Made by a program: the position numbers and the translations under genes. Below the pieces are notes generated by a model, which was given only the letters and a program-made list of their open reading frames with translations, made no database searches and was not told the origin of the DNA. A DNA stretch of 64,000 nucleotides from Stichopus chloronotus (taxonomy: Eukaryota > Echinodermata > Holothuroidea > Aspidochirotida > Stichopodidae): contig CM037840.1 in assembly GCA_021234535.1 (NCBI GenBank), positions 8,685,094 through 8,749,093 on the forward strand, given 5' to 3'. This document shows positions 32,114-44,202 of this stretch, in pieces; within the stretch, counting starts at the first letter, position 1, and every line of letters starts with the position of its first letter.

Positions 32114-32884
32114 CTGCAAACAAAATTAAATGATGCAAAATGTTGTTCAATCAGATTTGTTCAGCGGAAATTTTGTTGTTCAGCTTATCTCATCCCTAAT
32201 GCAAGTGCACCAGGAGGAGATATGGTAATGCATCAAGCTGTTTGGATGAAAAGATAAACTTAAATTACACCTTACCTTCAAGCCATCAGTGATACCGTGT
32301 TCAAATAAAACTTTTTTTAGCACAGGCCTTATCAGTTTGCATATCATGGTACAAAATAGGGTTGAGTTGATATTACCGAATGCCGCGGCATGTTGGCAAA
32401 AGGAGGAGGAGGGGCTGAAAATGCTTGCCTAAATGTAAATATGAGAGCCGTTGCACATGTATGTGTGTAATAAAAGTTGTTTCCGATCACCGGCAAGTCG
32501 TATAAACATCAATCGTGGTGGGTAGGTGACTGGGTGTAGAGTGTATTGTCTATCCTAGCTTCATAGAGCACCGTTCAAGGGTCACATATCATGCAAACAA
32601 AAACACCCATTTTAGCATTATCTAATGTATTACTATGTCCTATCGAAGATATGAAAATATCCTAAATGTCAAGAAAGCGTGACAAATAACTTTGAGGAAA
32701 TATCACGTCAGAAGCTAAAACAAGTAACAAGTTCCAAGCTGAGATGTTGAAGTGGTGTGAGAAAATATGTCACGATTTAAGGCGTAAATCGGATAAAGTT
32801 CAAGCGTAGTTAATAAGTGCCTTAAGATGCAGTATTCGCCATATCGATAACCTCGTAGTTCGAAGATCAAAGGTAAAAAATTCT

Positions 32885-33140
32885 TGAATACCAGTTAGAA
32901 TTTCTCATATCTCAGTATCGTATGACGTGTAATGATGTCGAATATTACACCAGATTGTTTCTAAGGTTACATGGTAATTGAGAGAACTTCTTTCCTCGGA
33001 TATCTCCGTCCAACATATTTCAAAACTTCAAACGGGACAAGGACTATCTCTGCTTTGTCATGCAAGCACATCTGACCTTATTTAAAGTTACTCTGTAAGT
33101 TGGTAAATTTCTCAGTCAGTAAATAAATCTGTTACAGCTG
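32885..33140. repeat. Dispersed copies of the 4717-5200 repeat family
   Basis: Two diverged copies. The first has ccagttagaatttctcatatctcagta, caccagattgtttctaaggt and tacatggtaattgaga. The second has gcacatctgacc, agttactctgtaag and atttctcagtcagtaaataaatctgtt. The order of blocks is that of the tandem array near 4.7-5.2 kb, nearly 28 kb away, so this is an interspersed family and not a local tandem expansion. Confidence 0.5.
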
Positions 33141-34849
33141 CAAAAAAAAAAAAAACTGCGTCACATTAAAATTCCTGGTAGAAAAAATCTTTAAAAGGGA
33201 GTCTACTAGTAATAACATATCATGCTTCCAAGTATAAAAACATATGTATATGCCACAAAATATTTCATTAAATGTGTCTATCATTTACAAATAATATCTG
33301 TACATAGAGTAAATCCATTTTGTTATGCAATTATTGTCAATTGTAGCAAGAATAAATGAAAGCCGTAATCGAAAGAGGTTACAATTTTTCGGGGTAGCGT
33401 TGTCTGGAAAGTAGGACTTGTCAGGAAGCAAAAATGACATCAAAGATACTCCAGAATGTATAGTCTTTTGTCTTTATAGTAATCTGTTAGTAGAAATATT
33501 TCTCACCTTTTCATATACCCCTTCCTTAGGCCTGTGATCAATCATCTCGTGATTCAATGAGACGCTTACATATTTGTATGAAAAAAGGTTGAATCACATA
33601 GATTACAAGAAAAAATAAAAAAGCGCCTCAAGGTGTATGGCAATGAATGCAATGAATGCCTGAAGTTATTGGAGAGTGGTGATCTTAGAAATATTTTGAC
33701 GAGGATACAATATCTAGGCGCATGAGCAAAAAGAAAAAAATGTTCTTTCAACCATTACAGACCATCCGCCGATTTAATATTAGTTTGAATTATTCAGTGC
33801 TTCTTTCCCACAGTAAATTGGACCACTTACATGCAAGTCATCACGGTCAAGAGAGCACATGAAACACGTACTCCTGTTGTGATGGCTTCTTTCACTCTCA
33901 TAAACTGAAAGCCAGTTTGATCAGTTTCGAAGTGCATTTTGCTGTTTTTTTATACTTGTTAAAACATCAAAAACGCAGAAATGTGTATTAATCGTATCGT
34001 TTGCCAAATGCCTATACTTAATGTGGACAATAAGACATAATAACACGTGTTTGAGAGAACAAATGGAAATGGAACGGTAATAATACTTACACTCCATCAG
34101 ATAGTCTACTTTGTTTGCTTCTATTCAATGAGCTGTGTTAGTAAGTGTCTGTTTCTATGCTCCAAAATTCTGTTTTTGATGAAACACTTGTAGAAGGTTT
34201 TTTTTCCATTTACTTATTTTCCTAATTAATAATTAAAAAGAAAATGTCCCTCATTGTATTGACTGTTGACCTACATTGGCAATCAAAACACTTTAATCCG
34301 CTTCAATAAAACGAGAGAATTTTAAAGGCTTGATTTGTCGAGATGAAATTAAAATGGGTGTGCCGAAAAAATACCTAAATTGAAAGTAACAGTTCAATTT
34401 TAGGGAAAACGTCGTTTGCCGATGGCATTCCTTTTACACAGTGAGGTAACTCAATATTTATGTGACAAAGATGATACGGTACGGTGCTGCTGTATTTTTC
34501 TGTAATTTTAGAGGGATGGGATAATAATATGGTTGACACCCCTGTCAGAACTAAATGCAATTTAAAGTAGGCCTATGGTTTATTGATCTTTTCTGGTATT
34601 CACAAAAGTGTTGCTTTGGTAACTTCACTTTATTTCGTAGAAGTTTTTTATAAGGTGACAATATAGTTTCACCTCTCCTTCAATTGCAGTCACTGACTTC
34701 TGTAGTTATGAGGTCAAATTGGAATGTATCCAGTTTTGTAAGTGGAGTCAGTCTCAGGCATTTGTACTGGCAAAAAATCTTTATCCAGACATAACAAAAT
34801 ACTAGTTACAAACAGTGACGTCTAGTTAGAGATCATGGAGATTATGCCA

Positions 34850-35055
34850 AGAAAATTTTCATGAGCAAAGTAGTCCCTACGAGCGAATTGCTAAGTGTTT
34901 GGTTCGACTTCATGTGGTTTTTACGAGTTATTTTGCCGTTTATGTGACTTATTACGCCGTCTGTAGTGCAAGTGCAAATAGTATCATGTTGTCCCTGCCA
35001 CTTATTATGTCATTCCTATGAATTAGTATGTCGTTCCCACGACGACATCTTGTCA
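34850..35055. repeat. Degenerate short-period repeat, about 20-25 bp
   Basis: Variants of cttattatgtcgttcccacga recur: acttattacgccgtct, cacttattatgtcattccta, gaattagtatgtcgttccca. The last copy is the clearest. Such arrays occur inside MITEs of marine invertebrates. The boundaries are not defined. Confidence 0.4.
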
Positions 35056-35281
35056 AGGTGGAGGATATGTACAGGAATTTAACGCATCCGCTGTAAATTA
35101 AAGTGAACAACCCGTCTGCCTATCTAAGAGAAGTGTTACTATTAATTGGTGCGTAGGGTTCAGAAAATTGTTGACAACAGTGCCAAGTTACCACGTCCAG
35201 TTTTAACACACCAAATTCATTTTGTAATCGAATAGCCTCGAGTCTTGGATTTACTCATATCGACGTGTTTTTTTTCTATAG

Positions 35282-35425
35282 GACAAGATACCAGTTCAGG
35301 ATACAGCAGCATAATTCCTGAGTATTCCTGCAGCAAAGGATTGGTACACCCGTGCTGCAGTGAGTCCTGTACGTGCTAGGCTTCAGACTGGTACCGACAC
35401 ACGCACAGCACAAGTACGGTTTCAG
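35282..35425 (+). CDS. Cys-rich exon candidate with insulin A-chain-like motif
   Basis: A strong acceptor (poly-T then ctatag) precedes 144 bases that end at ttcag|gtatgt. In the phase-1 frame the peptide contains SSGYSSIIPEYS and KGLVHPCCSESCTC, then TAG. The stretch GLVxxCCxxxC resembles the start of an insulin/IGF-type A chain (GIVxxCCxxxC), and vertebrate insulin has a phase-1 intron in the C-peptide. However, the fourth A-chain Cys is absent at the expected place, the stop comes at once, and no B-chain exon (LCG...C) was found nearby. It may be a decayed or unrelated small Cys-rich peptide, or chance. Confidence 0.2.
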
Positions 35426-35859
35426 GTATGTAGCACATTATGATTTATGGCAGAGGATTTCTCAATAACAAAATTATCCCATGTTGATGCGAAGGCATTT
35501 GTGTGTACGTGGTTGTGCGTAAATACATTGTAAGCACCATCAATGAAAAATATTCAATTTTGTCTTCTTTCTATTACTAAAGCAAAGTGCCTTGTACATT
35601 TCCGCCTTAGCTTGTTGAATAATGTTACTATTTCAGTGAGCTTTCAAACTCAGATTGCACATGCATTGTCTCTATACCCACATAATAACAAACTCGTTCC
35701 ACATTTCCTGGATTCAGAATGTTATACATGCTTGTTATATGATTGCTGGTCAGGTTCTATGTTGAACAGAGTGACTGCATATTACTTTCTCATTGTCTAA
35801 ATTACAAACGACGCTTTGTAGGGTCGCACTGAGAGGAAGCTACAATTGAATGTGTTCAG

Positions 35860-35998
35860 TCGTGCCGACGGCTCACGACCAGACGAAAATCGATGGAATC
35901 GTAGTCGTAGGGCTGGCCACTCCGCCACTGTTGAATACCGCGTGAAGTCGAGTCTCGTCGGGTCTTTGGTAGTCCTTACAGTGTGAACCGGGCTTAAG
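35860..35998 (-). mobile_element. MITE-terminus-like segment
   Basis: The segment is GC-richer than its surroundings and ends acagtgtgaaccgggcttaa. On the minus strand this reads taagcccggttcacactgt, a common end of MITE/DNA-transposon remnants. The partner end was not identified. Confidence 0.3.
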
Positions 35999-36034
35999 GC
36001 TGCATTATGCCTTATCCCCCCCCCCCCCCCCCCC

Positions 36035-36115
36035 TTAGGTAGTAATATGTATTCAAGCAGAGAATGAACATGTAACAGACTTTAAGAGGTACATTTTCAT
36101 TATGAAGTATATAGT
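36035..36115. repeat. Fragment of the dispersed repeat seen at 50232-50310
   Basis: The series ggtagtaatatgtattcaag, cagagaatgaacatgtaaca and tttaagaggtacattttcat matches gggtaatatgtaaccaagca...tttaagagggacagtttcat at 50232-50310. Confidence 0.5.
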
Positions 36116-39100
36116 GCTCGCCTAGTTGTAGTGCAACTCGATTTGCAGGCATTGCAAGTTTGCCAAAATGTGCCATATTTATTACTGTGGTGGCAGGATA
36201 TCACTGTGTGTAGCATCGAATATAGTGAAGAAGGCTCCTCGAATCAAAGTGTCGTGTGCGTTACCAACTAGGCAACGCCTCTATTTCAAAAATTCTATAT
36301 GTTACAGTGTTCGTGTTACAGTAGGAAGATATCAATCCCATCAGAGAGCTGTTATTCAGATGGAGAAAAACGAAAAATTTAATTACTGCTAATACTTTTC
36401 ATGTATTTCTTTCCCTTATTTGGAGGTTCTAGTTTAATAGCATTTACTGAACAATATCATTTAGGTCAATTCATCTTTACCCACAGTGGCTGCTCAGAAC
36501 AATAATTTCATGCGTTGTAAGAGGAAGCAGCATAAAACTAGAAACAACCATTTCATTGAAATAGATGAATACATTCATCCTTTACCCTAATGAAATATCG
36601 CATGCAAAGGAAGTTGAAGAAGGCAGAAGCCTAATTTTTTTACCTCTATGTATGAAGATTCCTGAGGTTTCCTGAAATAGTCAGATATGTTTCTTTTTCA
36701 CTTTTTACATACAACCAATGTTATATTTTTAGCTGGAAACAATGTGCACATACCCAGTCAATTGTTCTGAATTAAGGCTTTCTGCGTTGATCCTGCATAA
36801 ATTCTTGAACCTTGATAGGTGACATTTTGGGCTCAGACTTTACCACCACCCCCCTTTTATCCCTCCAGCTCATCATTACTCCGCTGATTTGAGGGATTGT
36901 GAGAAAAAGTGTATCGTATGGTGTCGGTTTGTGTGTTCGTGAATTTCAATACTGAAATAATTGAAGGATATTGAAACGTGTTGTCAGTTTTGCGAAGCTT
37001 TTAAGTAGTAGACCGAATGTTTAGCGAGGGAGGTAGATTCTATAGGGATTCTTACAGAAGTAATACGTTACCATACATTACAAGAATTCACTTTTTAAAA
37101 TATCATTTCTTCATGAATGCGGGATTTTTTAGTGGTTCCAGACGAGTTCACCAACGACATCAATATGACCCCTGTTCCACTCTTTTAAATTGTTGAACGA
37201 TGTGCACCAATCCTGAGGGAAACAGGTCCCATTTTTACAGTCTTTGGTATGACTCGACTAGGAGTCGAACCCCTAACCCCCCCCCCCCCCGGTTGGAAAG
37301 AGCAAAATCCATGAAATAATTCGTGTAAATGACATATTAAGTCTTAGGAATAAAGTGATAAGTTGTAAAAAGGACATAAAATATCTACAGAGCATCATTT
37401 CTACCTTCAATGGCAAGTGACAAGACTTATTGATAATATCAATCAGTTAACATGGACACCCACAGACACCTCGGAAAACATAGCGAAACATTTTGAAGCA
37501 ATAAATAACTACTCAATACAGAAGATGCACCTGGTAAACTAGGTGTGACTTGCCGAATATGATCTGAATTGCAGTAGAGTTGATAGACATGCATAAGTTA
37601 TGATGAGAGCGTTGAACGTACATCATTGACCGCCGATGTAAAAATCACGATCCGTGTCTTATCAGTTGGACCGATCTGGCAGTTTATGACAGAGGCTTCA
37701 GATTGACTTTCTCTACTTTGTTATCAATAGTGCCAATAGTGCAGTTGATCAACACATACAAATTAGTGCATACAAATTAATCTTCTTATACAATAGAATA
37801 GTGGAAATAAATGCCCAAATATTACAGCTTTCTGTTGTTTTTGCACTTGTATACTTCATCTGATTTTATCATCCTGATTTCTGTCAATGTAGTTTCTATG
37901 TTACTTCAAAAGTAATACTGTAATAAGGGGGCACTTTCTACATAATTATTACAAATCATACATCGTTAAATGGAACACGCATAAAAACGCACTTTTTAGA
38001 TTGTTCAGGATTCGTATTTCAGTTTAGGTTGAAGAAGTTAAACAATGGAGGGTCTCATGAACAGCTCTATTTTTTTTTCGAAGGTTTAATTTCTTTTGAT
38101 AAATCAGTGCCCGATCCAGGGTATCAAGTCGCTGTGAATAATGGCAGTGCAACTAATGAAAATCACCAATGATTATTAGTACACAACGTTTCCAAATTTT
38201 AGCTATGTAGTAATTTTGTGCTTAATGTTACATCTTAGCAAATGTCATTTTCCATACCTCGCATCATTCGACCGCAGGATTCGCCCACCATAGCATTCGT
38301 GTCTTGGTCATACACAAAATATTACTGGGCTTTTGAATGTACGAAAGAGAAATTAATAATTTTCGCACACGGCACAATTGTGTGAAATTACCCCACGCAA
38401 TCCGTCTAGACACTGCTATGCGTCCATGCTGATATGCATTACACATTTTGAATTTCATTTGTCATATATGTTTTCAAGAGAGGTTATTTTTACACATTGT
38501 GACTATTCAAATCGTACTTCTACTCCTTTTGTCTTGTCAGGATCGAGTCTCCCATTACATTTGTAAGACCCTTTTGTAAAAGACATGATTATGAGACTCC
38601 ATTTTTGGTTGCTTGAATATTTGAACATTTGGTTTGATGTCTAGAACAGTTTTTATCTATTAATTTAGCGATTAGCTATCAGCCAAAAGTAAAAACTTTA
38701 AAACAGATGTCACATAGCAAATAATTTTACCCAACATCAGATATGAGATACAAAAATATGTGAAGAAAGTCTTGAGAATTAACGGGAATATAAAAATTAC
38801 AACTTACACGATTCTTTTGCCTGCTTAAGTTTACACAAACATTCAGAAACGTATTTGAGGTACCCGAGGCATGTATTCAAAGATCCTTCCAAACCTTATT
38901 TCTTTCAGCAACCTTCACAGCGCTCACAGGATCGTAAATAGACAGCTCTTTAGACTTGCACTCTTATTAAAGTTGAATAGAATGATCTTCTGAATAAGCT
39001 AGTCTGTAACTATGTGAGCACACAACAGGCCAGGCACTACGAGTATATTATCCACAAAGTACGAAAATTACGTTAGGCAAAAAAGGTATTTATAACTATC

Positions 39101-40514
39101 ACTTTCGAAACAAGCGCCTCCCAGAATAGTCAAAGAACGAAAACGCTAATGGGTATTCCCTGGAATTGCAACTTTCACAGGTTTGCATTTTATCCATGAT
39201 ATTATGAATAGGTTTGTTCTGTAATTGCTCATTGCAAAATCATGTCAACGACAAGCAGTGAAAGAAATATGCACACATCATCAGAAGGTAACGCAGATTA
39301 AAGTATTGCGCAATGTCTTAGTACGGTCATAAATGGCATATTGTTACGTCAACCTTTTTTCTGGTTTCACCCTTTCAGCTGGAAAAGGTCGCAACCATCA
39401 AGAGATTACGAAATAATTAATTTTAACACATTGTTCCACACTAATATCCACGATCATATCAATATGAAAGAAATTGATAGCAATATAGTGATAGATTTGA
39501 ATGGGGCACTGCGATATTTTGGAATTGTTAAAAAATTGATCCTGAACTATACAGATCCCCTCTATAAATTTCAGAAAATGATAGAGAAGGGAAGGAGTGG
39601 AGAGAAAATAAAACTGTGGTCGAAATTCCCATAATTCACTAATTTGCTTGATAAGTTAAAATAAGAGTGCATTTTGCATTTAATACATTCACTGTTTAAA
39701 AAGATATCCATAACGTTCGAATCATGGAGGCCTAACAGGCTTTTTTTCTTTTTGCAAAGACACTAGTTTGGCAACGAATTGTTAACTTTGCCAATTTTGA
39801 TACGGAGATCGGTTTTGTGTGACAGCACAACAACCTCATTCTCATGAAAATGTGGTTGTTGAAAAGGAGATGTGCTATTCAACAGTTTCGCACGTTGTAA
39901 CATAATATTGGTTATCGGTTAACATAGTTTATTCTCTGCTTTGTTTTTGACGATAATGCGGTGCCATTAAGTGGAAATGTACAGATCAGTACGGTCCTCA
40001 AGTTCTCATCTGTCATGTTTGGTCATTTGCGAATGTAATTTCAAAGTGATGATACCTCAAGTTTGTTAGGTCTATTGCAACACGCCGAAAATGCTTGCCC
40101 CTACCAAGAATGTACTTTTAGTAATAAAAAAAAACTGTTGTTTATTTCTCCCAAGTTCTTCCAGAGTAATTCTGAAGAATTGATCACAGAATAAAGAATC
40201 GTTTTTGAACTCTTGGTCACCTTTTGTCATAAGGAAGAGTCATGAAATTGCTAGTCAATGACATTTTTTCTTCAAAGAATATATCTAATTGATGTGTTCC
40301 GCATACTAACTCTCAACACAAATTAGTAGTACCTCTATGAGCGTTTATTACTTATATCACAAAGATGGAAAATTGTAGAACTGTATTTCATGTAAGATAT
40401 GGTACCTACCACTGTAAAAAGCTCATGCAAAATATAACAAACTGAATAGCATTAACACTCACTCGGTAGTTTTAACTTTTAGGTAAAAGTGAAACTACTT
40501 GCCGTTCATTTTAC

Positions 40515-40664
40515 CTGGTGAGCTTATTAATAACGGTTCATTTGCCTGCATGGAATGATCACCTCGAGCAACTAGTTGTCTTATGTGCATCTGAAGTTTG
40601 AACAACATGTAACCAAATACAAGATCGTAAACTGTCCCCGACGGTGGCATTATTAAATAGCATC
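40515..40664 (-). CDS. Orphan exon candidate, symmetric phase 1-1
   Basis: On the minus strand an acceptor gttgcgtttcag (AG at 40665-40666) and a donor ccag|gtaaaa enclose 150 bases. They are open in the phase-1 frame and leave in phase 1. The peptide has IMPPSGTVYDLVFGYMLFKL and RQLVARGDHSMQANEPLLI. Composition and symmetric splicing support a real internal exon, but no family is recognised. It lies 1.3 kb downstream of TRIM-D on the same strand. A read-through or alternative 3' exon is possible but unsupported, since the TRIM-D frame ends in a normal stop. Confidence 0.35.
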
Positions 40665-40666
40665 CT

Positions 40667-41970
40667 GAAACGCAACATAAAGAGGAGGGTGTATACTGTA
40701 GCAACGTTCGGGTATGTCCTTGGTCGTTATATTTGTACGTTAATTTGCTCAACTATATTGCAATATACCTCATGAAAGAAACCCCAACTAAGGATCTCCA
40801 CAATCAGCAGCAGGACAATGTACTCAATACACACCTACTGCACACATGGAAACAATCCGACGCCTCTCTTCTCCTTGTGCATATGGTCACTAAATGGTGA
40901 AATTAAAATTTGAAGGTTGCATGTCGTTGCATCCGAATTGTTACCTTGGCCATCGTATCGATGGGGAATATTCGATGCAGTCTTCCATCCTCAAACGAGA
41001 GTGATGCGATAACAAATGTGATCGCTTATATTTCTGAGGAGAATAACTAATCTTCTGGTTACGGAATGAATCCTAAATTACATTGGAATTTTGTAACCAA
41101 CACAATTATAACAATAAAAGTGAAATGATCTCTTTTGTTTGGTATTTCTATCTCTTTATTTAATATCTTTTTATCTTATGGCATGATTTTCCTAGAAAAT
41201 CAGTGACAAGAACAAAGCAAAAAGTAAATTACAATTTTTTTGAATGAGCTCTTAGTTAGCACACAACTATGTAAGTAGTTCACTGTGAACCAACTTCATT
41301 ATTCAACTTTAAAAACTTGACAATTTTCATGAGTAAGGTTGGCTACCGTAGATACAGGACGGATGCTAAGCTGGTGTTCGAACTAAGAGAACTGCAACAC
41401 AAGACTTCAAGTTAATTAAGTTTTGAAACATCTGTGACGGTGGCGATAAAATTAGAGGAAATGAATGTGGAAGAATTTTTATATTTCTTATCATAACTTA
41501 TCATTGTTGTTCAAGTTGGAAACATGAACTCAGCTATCTGGTGTAAAGTAAAGTCTACAGAGTCTTACTATCGATTGGTCTAGATTCAACTTGCATTCAA
41601 CTTAATCATTTTTCTTCTGTCCCGAAATCTATGTGAGAAATAGTATTTGCGAATAAAATCTAGTAAAAACAAGGTAGGAAGTACAAGATAGGAAATAGGA
41701 AATACAAGATAACAGCAGGATTTTTGTTAATTTTATGAAAAGTTCAGCGTCGTTCTCAAATTAAAGTGTATTGCATTATTGGTAACGAAGATGACATATG
41801 AAGTAACTCTAAAATTAAGATATATCATATTACTTCGTATTATATTTTCATTTTGCTATTTTATCATGCATTTTATCATGCAAAGACGTCTTCAATATCA
41901 TATACATTTGGGATGACATACATTAACATATTACCTGTCATGTATGTTTATATTTATAACAATCGTCCAT
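40667..41970. other. 3' flank of TRIM-D
   Basis: AT-rich with no gene. A TTTATT near 41156 could serve as a minus-strand poly(A) signal for TRIM-D, about 815 bases past the stop. Nothing else stands out. Confidence 0.35.
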
Positions 41971-44168
41971 CTACACCACTGTTAGACCGTAAGCATACGA
42001 CTTTCCTGCCTGCAGTGTTGCCACTAAAACAGTTTCCGATCTACCGTCGTGTACTGTGGCCACATACCTGGCATCCGGATCTACTTCTTTCGTTGCCAAT
42101 AAGTGCTGACCATCCTGACTGTATTGAACCAGCACACTTCGTGAAGGAAATAGAATATCATTAACATATAACATGTAAATGAACTCCCTCTTGTCTGTGC
42201 AGACACTGTGAGGTATCCAGTCGACTGAATCAAGATTTGGATTAGCTAATTCATAGATCATCGTACTCTCTGATTCCCTCATCGTTACTGCAAAAGCTCT
42301 TTTGTTTCTCGCGTCACACACCAGAAGATTATCTCCATGTACAGTCATGTCACGAGCACCATTGATTTCATCCGGTAATATAATTGTATGACAGTAATTC
42401 AACTGAACATCGAATACGTAAACGTATCTGCTGTTGGTACCGATAATAATGTGACCAATGACAGGAGCAGTAGCCACACACCATGTGATTCTGTCATCTG
42501 GCCAATGACTGATCGCTTCGCTGATGCACTTTCTTTGGTATGAACCATCACGTACATCATAAATCCCGAATTCATCAGGAACGCAAACCGTTGCAACTTT
42601 GAATTCAGAGAGAGAGCAACAATAACGATATGAATCCATCACAAATTTCTTTCCTCTCGTGATTCGATCCTGTCTTTGTATTTCGCTATTTCTATTAATA
42701 ACAATGATATGTGAATACCCATTTGACATTCTGCCAGTAATAGTGATGGTACCATCGTCGTTGCTGGTCACTCCGTTGATCAACCATTTTTTTCTTTTGA
42801 TCCTTTCAACGTCAACGACATAGTCTTCAGTCTCATTTATAGTGACATCATCAGATATTACTTTTCCCAAATCATCGATTATAATATCACTTAAAGATTT
42901 TAACCCTGGAAATCCCTGCCTCATATCTTCCATCAGGGATTCGCAGGCTATTTTAACATCTGGAATACACTGAACGTCTGTCCACTCGTCATTACAAGCA
43001 AGAATAGATGAAACTGTGACTTTAAAGTTCTCATACCTTTCAATAACCTGATCGCAATAGTCGGATATTTGCTTTAGTTTATTCTTGCTTTGCTCTGTGA
43101 GTAGGTCTTTAGCTATTTTTATGCTCTTAAAATTTTTATCTAAGTTTTCCAGCTTTCTACAGAGTTCTTCTTCAATCTCATCACAATTGCTTGTGAATTC
43201 TTTGCTTTCATTGTCGTATGTCAACGTAGCATTTCTCCTAATTTCATCATATCTTGTTTTTAGTTCGTCGAGTTCTTCTTCATAACTGATATTTATTTGT
43301 CTCTCTTCAACTGTTCTTCTCTTTTCTATGTCATTTAAACCCTCTTGTCTTATAAGTTTACGTTTGTTAATTTTGTCTGCAATGATTTCAGCTTGCTGTT
43401 TGTACTGGTTGTTCAAGCGGTCTGTTCTTCTTAATACATTTTCATTCAGGTGTTTTTTACTTGCTAAAATCGTCTTTGGTAACTGATATATTTGACCTTG
43501 CAGTGCGTTTATCTCGTCGAGTTTTAACTTCAACAACTTTCTCTCATATTCTGCTAGTTTACTTACGTCATGTAAGTCATGACCTTTGTGATTACTGTAG
43601 GTACAAGCTACACAAACTGGGACATTCTCACATGAACTACAACATAGATGAGCTTCTTTCTTTACATGAACATGACACCTTGGATCTTCCGTCAATGCAG
43701 CCAACTTCTCAGCGTTAGTTTTTTCGCCTCAATGTTATCCAACTTGAGGGTATGTGAACGATGATTTCGAAGCATTTTTCTGCTGATATGAACATTGTAA
43801 CACTTCTCACAAAGGAAGTCTCTACACTTAAAGCAGTAAGCGAAAATGTGTTTTTCCTTCAAGCAACTTACACATTTCTTTACATGTTTATTGTCAAACG
43901 ATCGTTGTAACTGTATGAATTCAAGAATGTTTTTCATATGAAAATCAGTTTTGAATCCTTCAACTCCATCTTTTGGTATGGGACATTGTTGTTTACACAT
44001 TGGACATTTGATTGTTGTATCCTTCGTTGATTGAATGACTGCTCTTAAGCAATTACTGCAATATCGGTGAAGACATGGCAACTGCTTCGGTTCTTTAAAG
44101 TGATCTAAGCAAACTGAACACAGGAAGAATTTATCTTCCATGTCCCTCAGGGGAGTTGACGAAGCCAT
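41971..44168 (-). CDS. TRIM-D: RING / two B-boxes / coiled-coil / propeller, interrupted by a 1-base deletion
   Basis: The ATG is at 44168 (the open frame continues upstream but crosses a splice acceptor). RING C17, C20, C32, H34, C37, C40 then CPMC; B-box 1 follows (CVSC, CFKC, CEKC, H-x2-H). The frame then breaks at 43708-43709: after the Leu of LTL, two bases replace a codon before KLAALTEDPRC. A 174-residue N-terminal part therefore ends in SWLH and a stop, while 573 or more further residues carry B-box 2 (CHVH ... CCSSC ... CVAC ... HKGH), the coiled coil, WTDVQCIPD and a full propeller (GIYDVRDGSY, VYVFDVQLNYCHTI, QYSQDGQHL). All the rest is intact and close to TRIM-B. The total length of 2198 is one base short of a multiple of three. 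Translated as it stands, it would be a RING plus B-box 1 fragment. A sequencing error, a segregating null allele or a young pseudogene are all possible. Confidence 0.85.
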
Positions 44169-44200
44169 CGTAAGGAGGATGAACTTTATGGATAGTCGGT
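44169..44200 (-). promoter_or_regulatory. 5' UTR tail and splice acceptor of TRIM-D
   Basis: On the minus strand gtttcttatccag (AG at 44201-44202) is a good acceptor, followed by 32 untranslated bases ending ccttacg and the ATG. Confidence 0.55.
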
Positions 44201-44202
44201 CT

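Larger units (their letters stand above)
32116..35281. other. Non-coding stretch upstream of TRIM-C
   Basis: Should contain the TRIM-C promoter and 5' exon. Visible structures are the dispersed repeat at 32885-33140 and the short degenerate repeats at 34850-35055. No coding sequence is supported. Confidence 0.4.
35426..40514. other. Long non-coding stretch
   Basis: No supported gene. It contains a transposon-end-like segment at 35860-35998, a 19-base C run (36016-36034) followed by a dispersed-repeat fragment (36035-36115), and a 14-base C run (37277-37290). The 97-codon plus frame at 39341-39634 has no splice or family support. Confidence 0.4.

Noticed and set aside
32102..32119. N-terminal extension of TRIM-C by six codons
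   Set aside because: The extension has no ATG and spans the cag splice acceptor. The ATG at 32101 lines up with the starts of the paralogues.
37244..37290. tRNA gene on the minus strand
   Set aside because: A T-arm-like taggggttcgactccta is present, but a 14-base C/G run replaces the anticodon side and no D-arm or acceptor stem pairs with it.
41853..42164. 103-codon plus-strand frame
   Set aside because: It overlaps antisense to the end of TRIM-D and has no independent support.
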